A stretch of 64,000 nucleotides of DNA from Nostoc commune NIES-4072 (GCF_003113895.1 NZ_BDUD01000001.1:5371608-5435607); one strand, 5' to 3'. Positions 53,115 through 62,861 are shown, numbered from the stretch's first letter. Made by a program: numbers and translations. Notes: generated by a model not told the origin, from the sequence alone.

Positions 53115-53771
53115 CTAATTCTCAGTACGTCGCACACCAGCCAAAATAAAATTAACTGCTGCTTGAGTATGCTGCTCAATCATTTCTGGACTCAGGAGTT
53201 GCAAATCGGGTCTAGTATGCTTGATGTTTTCGTAAGCGTTGAAGTATAAATTACAAACCCCAATAATATGAAGAGTGGTGAGAAATGGATCGATCTGACG
53301 GAAACAACCTTTCGCCATCCCCCGCTCTAAAATCTTGATTAGATAGCTAAAATTTTCTTGCCAATTCCCCTGTTTGAAATATTTTCCCTGATTTTGGTTT
53401 GCTTCTTGGAACCAAAGCATTCCCCGGTGCGGGTGAGCAGCTTCATAAGCGATCGCTTCTTTGACAAGTACCTGCAACGCCTCCTCTGGTGGGAACTGAT
53501 CCAGATTTAGCTGCTCAAACCCTTCGTGCATCTCCACCGCCGGACGTTGCAAAACAGCTTGATATAGTCCTTCCTTGCTCTGGAAGTAATAGTAAATCAT
53601 CGCTGTGGTAACACCTGAACCTTTAGCGATCGCTTCTGTCCGCGCCCCTTGAAGTCCATTTCTGGCAAACTCCGCTTCCGCCGCATCGAGAATCTGCTTT
53701 TTCGTTGCTTCTGCATCGCGCACCTGACGCGGCTTTTTAGCTGAGAATTTTGACTGCGTTGAACGACCCAC
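53115..53771 (-). CDS. TetR-family transcriptional regulator
   Basis: 218 residues, ATG start. N-terminal HTH (KKQILDAAEAEFARNGLQGAR.EAIAKGSGVTTAMIYYYFQSKEGLYQAVL) and an all-helical ligand domain similar to RutR/AcrR-type regulators. First gene of an operon with DUF2442. Two nearly identical palindromes 30-110 bases upstream are probable operators, so it should repress itself and the divergent gene, which is now only a remnant. Confidence 0.9.
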   Translation of the reverse strand: MGRSTQSKFSAKKPRQVRDAEATKKQILDAAEAEFARNGLQGARTEAIAKGSGVTTAMIYYYFQSKEGLYQAVLQRPAVEMHEGFEQLNLDQFPPEEALQVLVKEAIAYEAAHPHRGMLWFQEANQNQGKYFKQGNWQENFSYLIKILERGMAKGCFRQIDPFLTTLHIIGVCNLYFNAYENIKHTRPDLQLLSPEMIEQHTQAAVNFILAGVRRTEN

Positions 53772-53800
53772 GTTGCTCCATCATCATAACGAAAATATAT

Positions 53801-53880
53801 TAACTAAAAAATTGGTTAGTAGTTGACATAGAAGATGAAATTTATTAAATTAATACTTACTAACTAAAAAATTAGTTAGT
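53801..53880. promoter_or_regulatory. Paired palindromic operators of the TetR regulator
   Basis: Site 2 (53859-53880) is the perfect palindrome ACTAACTAA-AAAA-TTAGTTAGT. Site 1 (53799-53820) is the near copy TTAACTAA-AAAA-TTGGTTAGT. They lie 30 bases upstream of the TetR start and 45 bases upstream of the divergent fragment, sharing CTAAAAAATT at the centre. Confidence 0.75.
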
Positions 53881-53925
53881 TATTTGCATAATTCAGCAAT
53901 GCAGTAGCCAAAATTAGCCGAGTAA

Positions 53926-54285
53926 ATGCGCGGTTGTATTAGTTCGGGCATTGCAGACAAGAAAACTCTTACTAATAGTCTCGAATACGCTTTTCCTTCG
54001 ACTACAGCTTTTTTTGCGAAAACGCCTATTGGTGATATTGCTCAAATTCATATTCTCTACCCGGAAACAGATAAAATCACTAAGACGTTTATTTTGATGT
54101 ATGCCAAAGTCGTCAATCCTTTGATGAAATTCCTATTTAAAAACTCAGTTTTACAAGCAGCAGCCACAGTTATTGAACAGGATACAGGTGCAGTTGAAAG
54201 TTTGTATCCTCGGCAAAAACCAAAAATTAGATTGCCAAATGAAGAGATTATGTTCTATGCAGAAAAGCTCTACCGCGAGTGGTAA
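53926..54285 (+). pseudogene. Rieske-type oxygenase, C-terminal remnant
   Basis: 119 residues after an in-frame TAA directly before the ATG. The end (AATVIEQDTGAVESLYPRQ, then LPNEEIMFYAEKLYREW) resembles the C terminus of cyanobacterial Rieske non-heme iron oxygenases; the Rieske cluster and iron-binding parts are missing. It sits behind a TetR operator, as an intact target gene would. The family call is moderate because only the tail is left. Confidence 0.5.
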
Positions 54286-54353
54286 TTTAGATTTGCAAAA
54301 CTTCACTACGCTTTACAATTAAGTAACTAAAAATCCATTAAAAACTAACCATA

Positions 54354-55589
54354 CTACTGTTGAACCAACAGTAAAAACACTGTCTGGAATAACCCCACAA
54401 CAAAACCCAAAACACCACCTAAAGTTACAATCGCTTGCAATTCATTTTTCACAATTCCTTCAATAGCAGCTTCTAAATCAGCCGGTGAAGTTGATTTTAC
54501 CCGATCAACTATCACTTGATCTATCGACAAAATTGGAATTACTTGTGCCACAATTACTTCTAAATCTTTTTCCAAATACTTATCTAATATTAAAGCCAAT
54601 TCTTGACTCATTACTTCTAAAGAAGTATTGACAACAGGTGAAGTACTTAGACGATTCAGCAGCACTACAGCAATATTTTCCCAATCAACAGAATCAGTTA
54701 ATCCTTGTAAAAAATCGCTGCCACTGTTTTGTAAGTAATGGCGGACACTTTCGCGGGTGGTCTTTCGGAGTTGGCGCACCGTCCCAATTGGCAAGTTTTG
54801 TAATGATAAATTTTGCAGTAATTTCCGAATGCGATCGCGGATTTGCAAATCTTTAGTCAATTCTTGCAAGCGACTATTAGCAGTCTCTTTTTCATCTAAA
54901 CAAAAAGTCCGTAGCCGTGTCAGAGTATTACGTAAGCCAAACAAATTTGCTACTACCCAATAAGTCCCACTGGTTTTTTCGCGGAAGCCTTCATCAATAA
55001 TTTGAATTGTGCGATCGGTCAAAAAATCAACTATCGTCTGCCGCAGCGCATCTGGTGGTAAAACTGCTTGCAACAACCAATCAGCAAGCCGTGTGGCTTG
55101 TTCTTCACTCAATTGAAATTCCAGTAATATCTGGTCAAAAATTTGATTGATCTGCGTTTCCAAAAAGTCTTCGCGTCGCGCTAAAACCTTGAGTAAGCGT
55201 GGCAAGGATTCTCCTATTAAATCCCGCAAAATCCCCGCCACAATTTTGGCACTTTTCTCGTTTTTATCTGTTTTAATTTGTTCAATTGCCAGCCGCAACA
55301 ACCAGAGAATTGCTGATTGCACGCGTTCTGTTTGCAACAAACGCCGCGCTAGATTTTGCAATTCTTGTGGTGTCAAAAGTGACCCCATGATTGTCTTAGA
55401 AATGTTCAGAGCCAAACGTTCCTGGTTGCGGGGAATCAATCCAGGGGTGAAGGGTACTCTTCGTCCAGCAATGTAAATTGCTCGGTAAGGACGGAACAAC
55501 ATTTTGATAGCTATATCATTTGTGAAATAGCCAATAATTCCACCCAGTACCGGGGGAGACACATAAAGCCAAAGATGAGACCAGTCCAC
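54354..55589 (-). CDS. DUF445 family membrane protein
   Basis: 411 residues, GTG start. One membrane helix at each end ([22 protein letters not shown] and [21 protein letters not shown]) around a long helical domain; the N-terminal [15 protein letters not shown] and [14 protein letters not shown] are DUF445 hallmarks. Likely spans or bridges membranes; function unknown. The start follows immediately an ATTTTGG heptamer tract. Confidence 0.85.
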   Translation of the reverse strand: MDWSHLWLYVSPPVLGGIIGYFTNDIAIKMLFRPYRAIYIAGRRVPFTPGLIPRNQERLALNISKTIMGSLLTPQELQNLARRLLQTERVQSAILWLLRLAIEQIKTDKNEKSAKIVAGILRDLIGESLPRLLKVLARREDFLETQINQIFDQILLEFQLSEEQATRLADWLLQAVLPPDALRQTIVDFLTDRTIQIIDEGFREKTSGTYWVVANLFGLRNTLTRLRTFCLDEKETANSRLQELTKDLQIRDRIRKLLQNLSLQNLPIGTVRQLRKTTRESVRHYLQNSGSDFLQGLTDSVDWENIAVVLLNRLSTSPVVNTSLEVMSQELALILDKYLEKDLEVIVAQVIPILSIDQVIVDRVKSTSPADLEAAIEGIVKNELQAIVTLGGVLGFVVGLFQTVFLLLVQQ

Positions 55590-55591
55590 AG

Positions 55592-55630
55592 GATTTTGGA
55601 TTTTGGATTTTGGATTTTGGATTCTAGATT
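55592..55630. repeat. Heptanucleotide tandem repeat (ATTTTGG)n
   Basis: About four copies of GGATTTT directly upstream of the DUF445 start. A similar short tract lies at 48814-48838 before the ADP-ribosylglycohydrolase-like gene. Confidence 0.8.
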
Positions 55631-55767
55631 ATAAATTAGGGATTGAGTATTGGTAATTGGTATTTGGCGGTTATTAATTGTTAGTTGCTTTTCCACAAAC
55701 CACTAAGGATTCTCTATTACCCATTACCTATTGCGCAGTCCCCAATCCAAAATTGCAAATCTAAAAT

Positions 55768-56481
55768 CTAAAATTTGCTGACTACCAGCACTCCCATCAT
55801 ACCGTTCGCAATGGGGTAGTGTGTGGCAACAGCAAAACCAACTTGACGCGCTAAGTCTATTTGCTCTCTCCCGATGGGAAAGCGATCTAAACTAGGGCTG
55901 ATGTAAGCATATTCTTCTTTTAACCCTAAATAACTGGCAACTGGCACCACAAAACTGTCCAGATACAACTGCTGAAAGGCACGTAGCTGAGGATTACTCG
56001 GTCGATGAAAGTCCAAAATTGCGGCTTTAGCACCCGGCTTCAAAACCCGGTATAACTCTTGGAGACTGCGGGGAATATCTTTAACATTTCTTAAACCATA
56101 GCCCATTGTTGCGGCATCAAATTGGTTATCCTCAAAGGGTAAATTTAGCACGTCAGCTTCTATCCAAGCGATGCCTACGGCGGGCAAAGCCAACGCAGGT
56201 TGCGGGTACTGCCAATGTGAGCGTTCTTTAGCTTTTTCTAGCAGGTTGGGTGAAAAATCCACTCCGTAAACCTTCCCTGTTGCCCCTACACGCCGTGCCA
56301 GACGTAAAGCTAAATCACCACTACCGCAACATAAATCTAATGCAGTATCACCCGATTTCGCTGCACTCCATTTCACTGCCATTTCCTTCCATATTCGATG
56401 CTGTCCCAGACTCAACCAATCGTTTAACTGGTCATAAACCGGAGCAATACGGTTAAAAATGGACTGAATTTCGTTAGTCAT
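55768..56481 (-). CDS. menG: UbiE/MenG methyltransferase (demethylphylloquinone)
   Basis: 237 residues from ATG 56481 (MTNEIQSIFNRIAPVYDQLN); the open frame continues upstream only through heptamer repeats. SAM-dependent class I fold: LDLCCGSGDLALRLA, VYGVDFSPNLLEKA, ATMGYGLRNVKDI and VLKPGAKAAILDF. In cyanobacteria this enzyme makes the last methylation of phylloquinone, the PSI A1 cofactor. Seven residues (~97-103, LALPAVG) come from a 21-bp repeat in a HIP1 site before AWIEADVLNLPF; the frame is kept. Confidence 0.92.
   Translation of the reverse strand: MTNEIQSIFNRIAPVYDQLNDWLSLGQHRIWKEMAVKWSAAKSGDTALDLCCGSGDLALRLARRVGATGKVYGVDFSPNLLEKAKERSHWQYPQPALALPAVGIAWIEADVLNLPFEDNQFDAATMGYGLRNVKDIPRSLQELYRVLKPGAKAAILDFHRPSNPQLRAFQQLYLDSFVVPVASYLGLKEEYAYISPSLDRFPIGREQIDLARQVGFAVATHYPIANGMMGVLVVSKF
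56173..56193. repeat. 21-bp small dispersed repeat inside a HIP1 site, in frame
   Basis: GCCTACGGCGGGCAAAGCCA plus A between GCGAT and CGCA. Removal restores GCGATCGCA and the usual menG sequence (PAIAWIEAD). Confidence 0.85.
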
Positions 56482-56483
56482 TG

Positions 56484-56570
56484 GATATTGGGTATGGGGC
56501 ATTGGGCATTGGGCATTAGGCATTGGGCATTGGTTTTTGACTAATGACAAATGACTAATGACAAATGACT
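56484..56570. repeat. Mixed heptamer tracts upstream of menG
   Basis: GGGCATT repeats (56490-56530) followed by TGACTAATGACAAA repeats (56538-56570). They lie between the REC-GAF gene stop and the menG start and make a false N-terminal extension of the menG frame. Confidence 0.85.
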
Positions 56571-57507
56571 AATGACAACTAGTAAGAGCGATCGCTATCA
56601 GTTGGGCTGATAAATTAATTAGCATTAATTCATCTTCCCGTAAAGTGCAGGGTTGTTTCCACTGTAGGGATAATACACCCAAAAGTTGATTACGGTAGCT
56701 AATTGGGATAACTAAATGTGCTTGCACACCCGTATTTTTGTAGTGAATAGCATCAACTAATTTAGTGTCTTTAGGTATATTTAAGGAAACTTGCATTTGC
56801 CCGGTGGCGATCGCTTCCTTTGTTAGTGGGTCAACAGATAACCAATTCTCTATTATACCTGTATCGCTGTAAGTTCCTTGAGTCGCAATCAGAGTATTTC
56901 CATCTGTCAGTTGTAGAATACACCCATCTGTTGCAAAAGTATCACTCACAGCCCTAGCAATTGGAGCGAGAGTTTCTTCTAAGCTAGAAGCTGCTTGAGT
57001 TACCTGTACCAAAACACTCAGCAGGGCTATTTGAGCATGAGAACGGCGTAATTCTTCTGTACGTTGCTTGAGCAAGTCGTAGGTTTCTGCTGCTCTTTGC
57101 ACCACTGCCTTCAGTTCGCCTGGGTCCCAAGGCTTGGTGATATATTTGTAGACTTGTCCTGCATTAATCGCCTCTACCAAGTCTTCAATATCAGTAAATC
57201 CGGTGAGAATTATCCTAACCGTATCGGGAAACTGAGGTACAGTCTTGCTGAGAAACTCAGTTCCTTTCATTTCTGGCATCCGTTGATCGGAGATAATCAC
57301 CGCTACCTCCCCTTCTGCTGCCAAAACTTCTAGGGCGTTCACCCCACTATCAGCTTTCAGAACATTAAAGTCGCGTCGAAAGGTACGATAAAGCAGATCG
57401 AGATTATCTGGCTCATCGTCAACTACCAGGATTTTCAGCTTTTTTGGTTGTTGGAGAGTCATCACTTGATATTGGAGTTTATCAATTTCGAGATTGGGCT
57501 TATCCAT
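56569..57507 (-). CDS. Response regulator with REC and GAF domains
   Basis: 312 residues, ATG start. REC domain residues ~24-140: acidic pair VDDEPDN, phospho-acceptor Asp in VIISDQRMP, Lys in YKYITKPWDP. A coiled linker leads to a GAF domain (~165-305: AVSDTFATDGCILQLTDGN, AHLVIPISYRNQLLGVLSLQW) for small-molecule or light sensing. No output domain, so it signals through partners. Upstream of menG on the same strand, separated by repeats. Confidence 0.9.
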   Translation of the reverse strand: MDKPNLEIDKLQYQVMTLQQPKKLKILVVDDEPDNLDLLYRTFRRDFNVLKADSGVNALEVLAAEGEVAVIISDQRMPEMKGTEFLSKTVPQFPDTVRIILTGFTDIEDLVEAINAGQVYKYITKPWDPGELKAVVQRAAETYDLLKQRTEELRRSHAQIALLSVLVQVTQAASSLEETLAPIARAVSDTFATDGCILQLTDGNTLIATQGTYSDTGIIENWLSVDPLTKEAIATGQMQVSLNIPKDTKLVDAIHYKNTGVQAHLVIPISYRNQLLGVLSLQWKQPCTLREDELMLINLSAQLIAIALTSCH

Positions 57508-57632
57508 AAGATATTTCTTGTAAATATTACTATCTTGTTATATTCCATACCAAGCTTAGTTGAGAATAGCTGAAAATTATCAAGGGTTTTTACGGAGTTA
57601 ACTTGCATTTTTAAATACGGCAAATTTAACTC

Positions 57633-57657
57633 ATCCCCCGGCTTCAAGCCGGGGGAT
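57633..57657. repeat. Hairpin ATCCCCCGGCTTCAAGCC... (IS200/IS605-style)
   Basis: ATCCCCCGGCTT / AAGCCGGGGGAT perfect inverted repeat with minimal loop. Such hairpins typify ends of IS200/IS605-family elements in cyanobacteria; no transposase or tnpB remains here. Confidence 0.55.
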
Positions 57658-57741
57658 TTCAAGTCATTAGTCATTAGTAGTTATACGCGATTTTTCGTGT
57701 TTAATAATACTAATGACTATTGACCAATGACTAATGACCAA

Positions 57742-57796
57742 GACGACTTGGCGACAATTCCTCCCGTACCGTGAAGGAACGGGCTTCCAAGTCGTC
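57742..57796. repeat. 55-bp palindromic remnant, IS605/TnpB-end-like
   Basis: GACGACTTGG (57742-57751) and CCAAGTCGTC (57787-57796) are perfect 10-bp arms; inside, CCCGTACCGTGAAGGAACGGG forms a second hairpin. The text AATTCCTCCCGTACC...GAACGGGCTTCCAAGTCG recalls the transcribed 3' ends next to TnpB genes. Likely a non-autonomous element or leftover end. Confidence 0.55.
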
Positions 57797-57943
57797 TTTC
57801 GGTGAGTGTTACAGAGGGGATATTTACTTGCCCAAATATCCCAAGCAAGAAAAAATTGCACAAGAATAATTAACTAGATAAGTTTCTACAGATCAACTCA
57901 AAGCAGTAGTTATACTCAAAACTTGCACCAGTTCTAGCAACAG

Positions 57944-58085
57944 GCTCAGAATTCATTCTGAGGCTATTAATTTGCATTCTTCTAAAGGCTCAATAAAGAT
58001 TAGAGTCCATTTAAGTGGACTTGCGCTAAAAGTCTGTGAAATAAATTTCTTGGCAATAACTAGGCAGGTGCAAGATATAACTATG
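57944..58085. repeat. Multi-palindrome dispersed repeat, copy 2
   Basis: Hairpin AGGCTCAGAA-TTCA-TTCTGAGGCT-like (57942-57965), then CTTCTAAAGGCTCAATAAAGAT, AGTCCATT-TA-AGTGGACT and GCAAGATATAACT, matching 22991-23103. Stems differ between copies by paired changes. It ends ten bases before the group II intron. Confidence 0.7.
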
Positions 58086-58094
58086 GGTAGTTCA

Positions 58095-60321
58095 GTGCGA
58101 TTCGTTGATTAGTGAATCACGGTAATCAGTCCGTACATAACTAATCCAGCCCGTCAGCAGATTACTGACACTAAAGGCTGAACTCTCGGATTGATGCAGG
58201 TGCAAGTCCTGTCATTCAGACTCAGAATTGACTCCTTATCTGCCCACACCGAACAAGCTCGGTTCTTGTAGAGTGAAGCTGGGAACAGGGCGCAATCAGA
58301 CAGCCGTTACGGGCTGACACTGGCGCTAACAGGGAGTTCCTATGATGAAACAGAGCCTAAAAAAGTGACCTACCCCTAAGCAGGGCGTAACAAAAAACCC
58401 CCTGACTTCACTGGAGAATACAATTCCCACCGCAATTGAACTGATAGCGGTAAGAGTCCAGGGAATCCAGTGGTCAAAATGGCTACATCTAACGGAACAA
58501 TCAATCTTTCCGAGGGAACGAATAAAAACGATTTGGGAGTCCTGGGACAGTCGAACCCACGGTAGGCTAGACGAGAAGCGGAATTCTCACAAGTCGGGTA
58601 GGACGAACCGTAATTGGTTCGAGGTGTTCAGAAAATACAAACCAATGAAGAGAAAATGATTAGACACAGTGTAAAAACTAGTGAATCTTGGAGAGCCTTA
58701 CCGTGGAAGAAATTCCGCCGTAATCTTTTCCGCCTTCAAAAGCGAGTATTTAAAGCTGTTCAAGTTGGAGACAAGCGGAAAGCTAGGTCACTCCAAAAGC
58801 TTATTCTAAAATCTACCTCGGCTCGATATCTTGCAATTAGACAAGTGTCACAGCTAAACGCTGGTAAAAAGACGGCGGGTATTGATGGTAAGAAATCCCT
58901 CTCATTTGAAGAACGCTTCAAGCTTGAAGAACTACTGAGAATGAATAGCGGAAATTGGAAACATCAAGGACTAAGAGAAATCCCTATCCCCAAAAAGGAC
59001 GGGACTACCAGAATGTTAAAGATACCAACCATCGCGGATAGAGCCTGGCAATGCCTAGCAAAATACGCACTCGAACCAGCACACGAAGCCACTTTCCACG
59101 CCAGGAGTTACGGGTTTAGAACTGGGCGCTCTGCCCATGATGCACAACAGCACATCTTTAACAACCTCAACTCCAGAGTCAACGGAATAGAGAAACGAGT
59201 TATTGAACTTGATATTGAGAAGTGCTTCGACAGGATTAACCACTCAGCAATAATGGACGAACTCATCGCCCCCAAAGGCTTAAAAATCGGTATCTTCCGA
59301 TGCCTCAAGGCAGGGGTTAACCCAGAATTCCCTGAACAAGGTACACCTCAAGGTGGAGTAGTTAGCCCACTATTAGCTAATATCGCACTCAACGGGATTG
59401 AAAGTATTCACAGATATCATGTGGAATACAAACAGGGAAGGAGAATAACAGACAAAACCTCGTCCGAGAAAATCGTCGAACCCTCAGTCCGATACGCGGA
59501 TGACATGGTTATTATACTTCGACCCGAAGACAATGCGATAGAAATACTTGAAAGAATCAGCGAGTTCCTCCGTAAACGCGGAATGCAAGTAAGCCAAAAG
59601 AAAACCAAAGTTACCGCCGCGACAGATGGGTTTGATTTCCTCGGCTGGCACTTCAAAGTCCAGAAAAACGGAAAGCTTAAAAGTACTCCCTCAGTGGATA
59701 ACTTCAAAACGTTCCGTAAGAAAGTAAAACACATCGTCAACAACTCGAATTATGGCTCTACCACAAAGGCTGAGAAATTAGCCCCGGTAGTTAGAGGTTG
59801 GAGAAACTACCATAAGTTCTGTAAGATGGACGGGTCAAAGTTCTCACTTTGGTTCCTAAATCACAGAACATTTACGGTATTTAATAAGGAAGCCAAGAAA
59901 GACCGCTATTCTAGTGCAGAACTAGTCAAAAAAGCGTTCCCATCAGTTCCTTACTCCGAAAACAGTCACGTCATGGTTCAAGGAAAAAAATCCCCTTATG
60001 ACGGTAATATCGCCTACTGGAGCGAACGTAACAGCAAGCTCTACGACGGCATGACCTCTAAAGCTCTCAAAAAGCAAAACCATAGATGTGCTTCCTGTGG
60101 TCTGAAATTTATCGATGAAGAACGGGTACACCTGCATCACATCGATGGAAATCACGCCAACTGGAAGAAAAATAATCTTGAAGCAATCCATGAGAGTTGC
60201 CACGATTACAAACACATGAGCAAAAGCGAAAGCTGAGAACATCGGGAGCCGTGTACACGGAAACGGGTACGCACGGATCTAACTGAGAGGTGCGGGGAAT
60301 AATATCCCCCATCGACTCAAC
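58095..60321 (+). mobile_element. Group II intron (bacterial CL/IIB-like) with encoded RT
   Basis: 5' end GTGCGATTCGTTGATTAGTG is the expected group IIB start; ~560 bases of ribozyme precede the protein. Domain V lies at about 60244-60280 (GGGAGCCGTG ... GGAAAC ... GCACGGATCT) with the catalytic AGC, and domain VI (GAGGTGCGGGG ... CCCCCATCGACTC) ends near CAAC at 60321. It therefore appears complete and possibly active. Inserted just behind a palindromic repeat and 69 bases before raf1, in the same orientation. Confidence 0.8.
58656..60236 (+). CDS. ltrA: Group II intron reverse transcriptase/maturase with HNH endonuclease
   Basis: 526 residues from ATG 58656. RT blocks: SARYLAIRQV, GIDGKKSLSFEERF, REIPIPKKDGTTRMLKIPT, SYGFRTGRSAHDA, RVIELDIEKCFDRIN, GTPQGGVVSPLLANI and the active site RYADDMVI, then GFDFLGWHF. 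Maturase domain X follows (~365-450), and a C-terminal HNH endonuclease with zinc-type Cys/His (CASCG, HLHHIDGNHANW, N-LEAIHESCH). All motifs are intact. Assists splicing and inserts the intron by retrohoming. Confidence 0.95.
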   Translation: MIRHSVKTSESWRALPWKKFRRNLFRLQKRVFKAVQVGDKRKARSLQKLILKSTSARYLAIRQVSQLNAGKKTAGIDGKKSLSFEERFKLEELLRMNSGNWKHQGLREIPIPKKDGTTRMLKIPTIADRAWQCLAKYALEPAHEATFHARSYGFRTGRSAHDAQQHIFNNLNSRVNGIEKRVIELDIEKCFDRINHSAIMDELIAPKGLKIGIFRCLKAGVNPEFPEQGTPQGGVVSPLLANIALNGIESIHRYHVEYKQGRRITDKTSSEKIVEPSVRYADDMVIILRPEDNAIEILERISEFLRKRGMQVSQKKTKVTAATDGFDFLGWHFKVQKNGKLKSTPSVDNFKTFRKKVKHIVNNSNYGSTTKAEKLAPVVRGWRNYHKFCKMDGSKFSLWFLNHRTFTVFNKEAKKDRYSSAELVKKAFPSVPYSENSHVMVQGKKSPYDGNIAYWSERNSKLYDGMTSKALKKQNHRCASCGLKFIDEERVHLHHIDGNHANWKKNNLEAIHESCHDYKHMSKSES

Positions 60322-60389
60322 CTAGATTAGAATAAGACTTGCTCATGAGGTATTAATTAACCTCTCAAGTTGAAGCTCGCACTCCGATT

Positions 60390-61478
60390 ATGACTGATCT
60401 ACCACCCAACGCTCAGAATCCCGAAGAAAATGCTACCAACGATGTAGCACAAGAATTACTGCGAAGGCTGAGGCAAAAACAAGGTAACTGGGTGGAATGG
60501 GGAGCCGCGATCGCCTCGTTGCTAAAAACCGGTTACAACCCCCAAGACATTTTTGAGGCGACTGGATTTGAGCCGATTCAACAAAATCAGGTGGTTGTTG
60601 GTTCTCAAGTTTACAATTCTTTAGAAAAGTTTGGAGTATCGGAAGAAACGCGATCGCACTATGCCACACGCGGTAGTGATGTTTTATATGAACTGCGTTT
60701 GCTCACCCAAGAAGAACGCGCCGCCGCCGCCGAACTAATCTTCGTCCACAATGTTGATGCCGATGAGGCACGGGAAATAGCAAAAGCACTTAAAGAATTC
60801 TCTTATTACCGCACTTTACCAGAAGGATTTTCTGCCCATCCTGGGGATGCCGTTGCTCATCAAGTTTGGAAACTGGCACGCCAAAATGCAGATTTACAAC
60901 AGCGATCGCGTCTAATAGCCAAAGGTTTACGCTTTGCTCACACGCCAGCAGCAAGGCAAAAAATCGAACAACTACTAACTGATTTTACTACTGTTCCCCA
61001 GCGTCCAGCGCCAATTCTACCCTTTTACCGCCTAGAAGTTGAAGAACAATTACCCCGAATCTTGCCTGTGGTAGGCGAGATGCCATTATCACGGCAAGAC
61101 TTGCAAGCTGTGCCCATAATGACAGAAATTGAACCATTTCGGATGGTCAAATTTGCTGGGGAGCAAGCTTGGGTGCCGTTACCAGGTTGGCAAGTGTTGT
61201 TGGCAGCAGTTGATCCAGTAGTGATTTTAGCAAATAGCGATCGCTTCCCTATCCAAACCCAAAGCCAAATCGGGCCAGTCGTAGTTGTAGTAGATCGTGC
61301 CCAACGAGAATGGGATGCCTCCAGTTACTTTGTCGTTGAAAATGGTGGTGAATTAGATTTTCAGTGGTTTGAAACTGAACCAGAAATTCCTTTACTAGGA
61401 CAAATTATTATCATCGTTCGTCCTAAGAAAATTTTGGATGAAGAATTAACTAAGGATTCCTGGCAGATTGACGAATAA
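60390..61478 (+). CDS. raf1: RuBisCO accumulation factor 1
   Basis: 362 residues, ATG start. Helical N-terminal alpha domain (residues ~18-210: LLRRLRQKQGNWVEWGAAIA, LRLLTQEERAAAAELIFVHN) and C-terminal beta dimerisation domain (~225-350: EEQLPRILPVVGEMPLS, WVPLPGWQVLLAAVDPVVIL). A chaperone that brackets RbcL dimers and delivers them for assembly of L8S8 RuBisCO. A group II intron lies 69 bases upstream on the same strand, so its promoter or leader may have been altered. Confidence 0.92.
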   Translation: MTDLPPNAQNPEENATNDVAQELLRRLRQKQGNWVEWGAAIASLLKTGYNPQDIFEATGFEPIQQNQVVVGSQVYNSLEKFGVSEETRSHYATRGSDVLYELRLLTQEERAAAAELIFVHNVDADEAREIAKALKEFSYYRTLPEGFSAHPGDAVAHQVWKLARQNADLQQRSRLIAKGLRFAHTPAARQKIEQLLTDFTTVPQRPAPILPFYRLEVEEQLPRILPVVGEMPLSRQDLQAVPIMTEIEPFRMVKFAGEQAWVPLPGWQVLLAAVDPVVILANSDRFPIQTQSQIGPVVVVVDRAQREWDASSYFVVENGGELDFQWFETEPEIPLLGQIIIIVRPKKILDEELTKDSWQIDE

Positions 61479-62087
61479 ATTTAACAAATTCTCTGGGGAT
61501 TTAAGTCAAGAGTGACTAACAATCGGCAAGTTTTGTGGCTCTTGTCTTTATCCCCGTTGTAAAACTTAATTACGAATTACGTTAGCGTAGCGGGGCGAAG
61601 GCCATTACAAATTATTCCGTTTTGCTCCCAATTGCCTATCACAAAAATATCAACAAACATTCATCAAATAAGAGAACAGGAAATAGTATTTTTTCAGCTT
61701 AAAATGTATAAAAATATTACAAAAGTTAAATAAAATTTTAAACAACTTTTAATAAAAATTAATTACTGAAGCAAGAATTTTAACAAATGTATCATTTGAG
61801 CAAAATGCTTAAGAAATTAAGTATTTTTTTTATTATTTTAACTTTTCCTGTATCCTTCTCTATTACCATCAATAATTATTGAGTAAAAAACAAATTTCTA
61901 CTTTTTTGATTTAGTTTCTTGAAGAATTCAGAAGTCAGAACTCATTAGTGAGTGATTCAGAACTGTCACTAATTAGAAATTTAATAGGAAGAAAATAGAC
62001 GCAATGGATTTCTGTTGATATAAATGACTCAAGGATTGTCCAACATCGCTATCACTCGTTTGTAGCTGAACAAGGAGTTTTCCAAAA
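61479..62087. other. Intergenic, small repeat only
   Basis: 609 AT-rich bases. GCGTAGCGGGGCGAAGGCCA (61587-61606) resembles other Nostoc small dispersed repeats. Otherwise no gene, RNA or hairpin was seen; the aqpZ promoter must be here. Confidence 0.5.
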
Positions 62088-62861
62088 ATGTCTCTAACTA
62101 AACGTTGCTTGGCCGAATTTATTGGTACATTCTGGCTTGTCTTAGGTGGTTGTGGTAGTGCTGTTATAGCCGCAGCCTACACCGCAGATGCAGCAAAAAT
62201 CAGCGAAAGTACTTCTTTTCCACTAGGTATTGGATTAGTCGGTGTATCTCTGGCGTTTGGGCTTACCGTCCTCACAGGGGCTTATGCTTTTGGTCATATT
62301 TCTGGTAGTCATTTCAATCCAGCTGTTTCCTTTGGGCTGTGGGCAGGTAAACGCTTTCCTGGATCTGACTTACTACCTTACATCGTCTCTCAAGTAATCG
62401 GTGCGGTTGTTGGTGCGGGCATTATCTACCTGATTGCGAGTGGCAAAGCTGGATTTACCTTAACTGGCTCTAACCCATTGGCCACTAATGGCTACGGGAC
62501 TCACTCTCCAGGTGGTTACACGCTCTTTGCTTGCTTCATTAGTGAAGTTGTGATGACTTTCATGTTTCTATTGATTATTTTGGGTGTAACTGATAGGCGT
62601 GCTCCTAAAGGATTTGCACCACTGGCAATTGGTTTTGGACTCACCTTAATTCACCTGATTAGCATTCCTGTAACCAATACCTCGGTCAATCCCGCCCGTA
62701 GTACTGGAGTTGCTCTATTTGCAGGTGTAGAACTCTTTTCCCAAGTTTGGCTGTTCTGGATAGCTCCGATTTTGGGAGCTATTTTAGCAGGATGGTTGTA
62801 TGTAGCCGTCTTTAGTGAATCAACTGCGGACGAACGGCAAAACATCGAAGAGCTAGTCTAA
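62088..62861 (+). CDS. aqpZ: Aquaporin Z-type water channel
   Basis: 257 residues, ATG start with AGGAG upstream. Six membrane helices and the two half-helix motifs HFNPAVSFG and SVNPARSTG. The AqpZ-type selectivity Arg follows the second NPA (NPAR), and the [17 protein letters not shown] terminus is typical. Water rather than glycerol channel. Standalone. Confidence 0.95.
   Translation: MSLTKRCLAEFIGTFWLVLGGCGSAVIAAAYTADAAKISESTSFPLGIGLVGVSLAFGLTVLTGAYAFGHISGSHFNPAVSFGLWAGKRFPGSDLLPYIVSQVIGAVVGAGIIYLIASGKAGFTLTGSNPLATNGYGTHSPGGYTLFACFISEVVMTFMFLLIILGVTDRRAPKGFAPLAIGFGLTLIHLISIPVTNTSVNPARSTGVALFAGVELFSQVWLFWIAPILGAILAGWLYVAVFSESTADERQNIEELV

Noticed and set aside
56482..56550. Longer N terminus for menG
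   Set aside because: The extra 23 codons are heptamer repeat text; ATG 56481 matches the family start.
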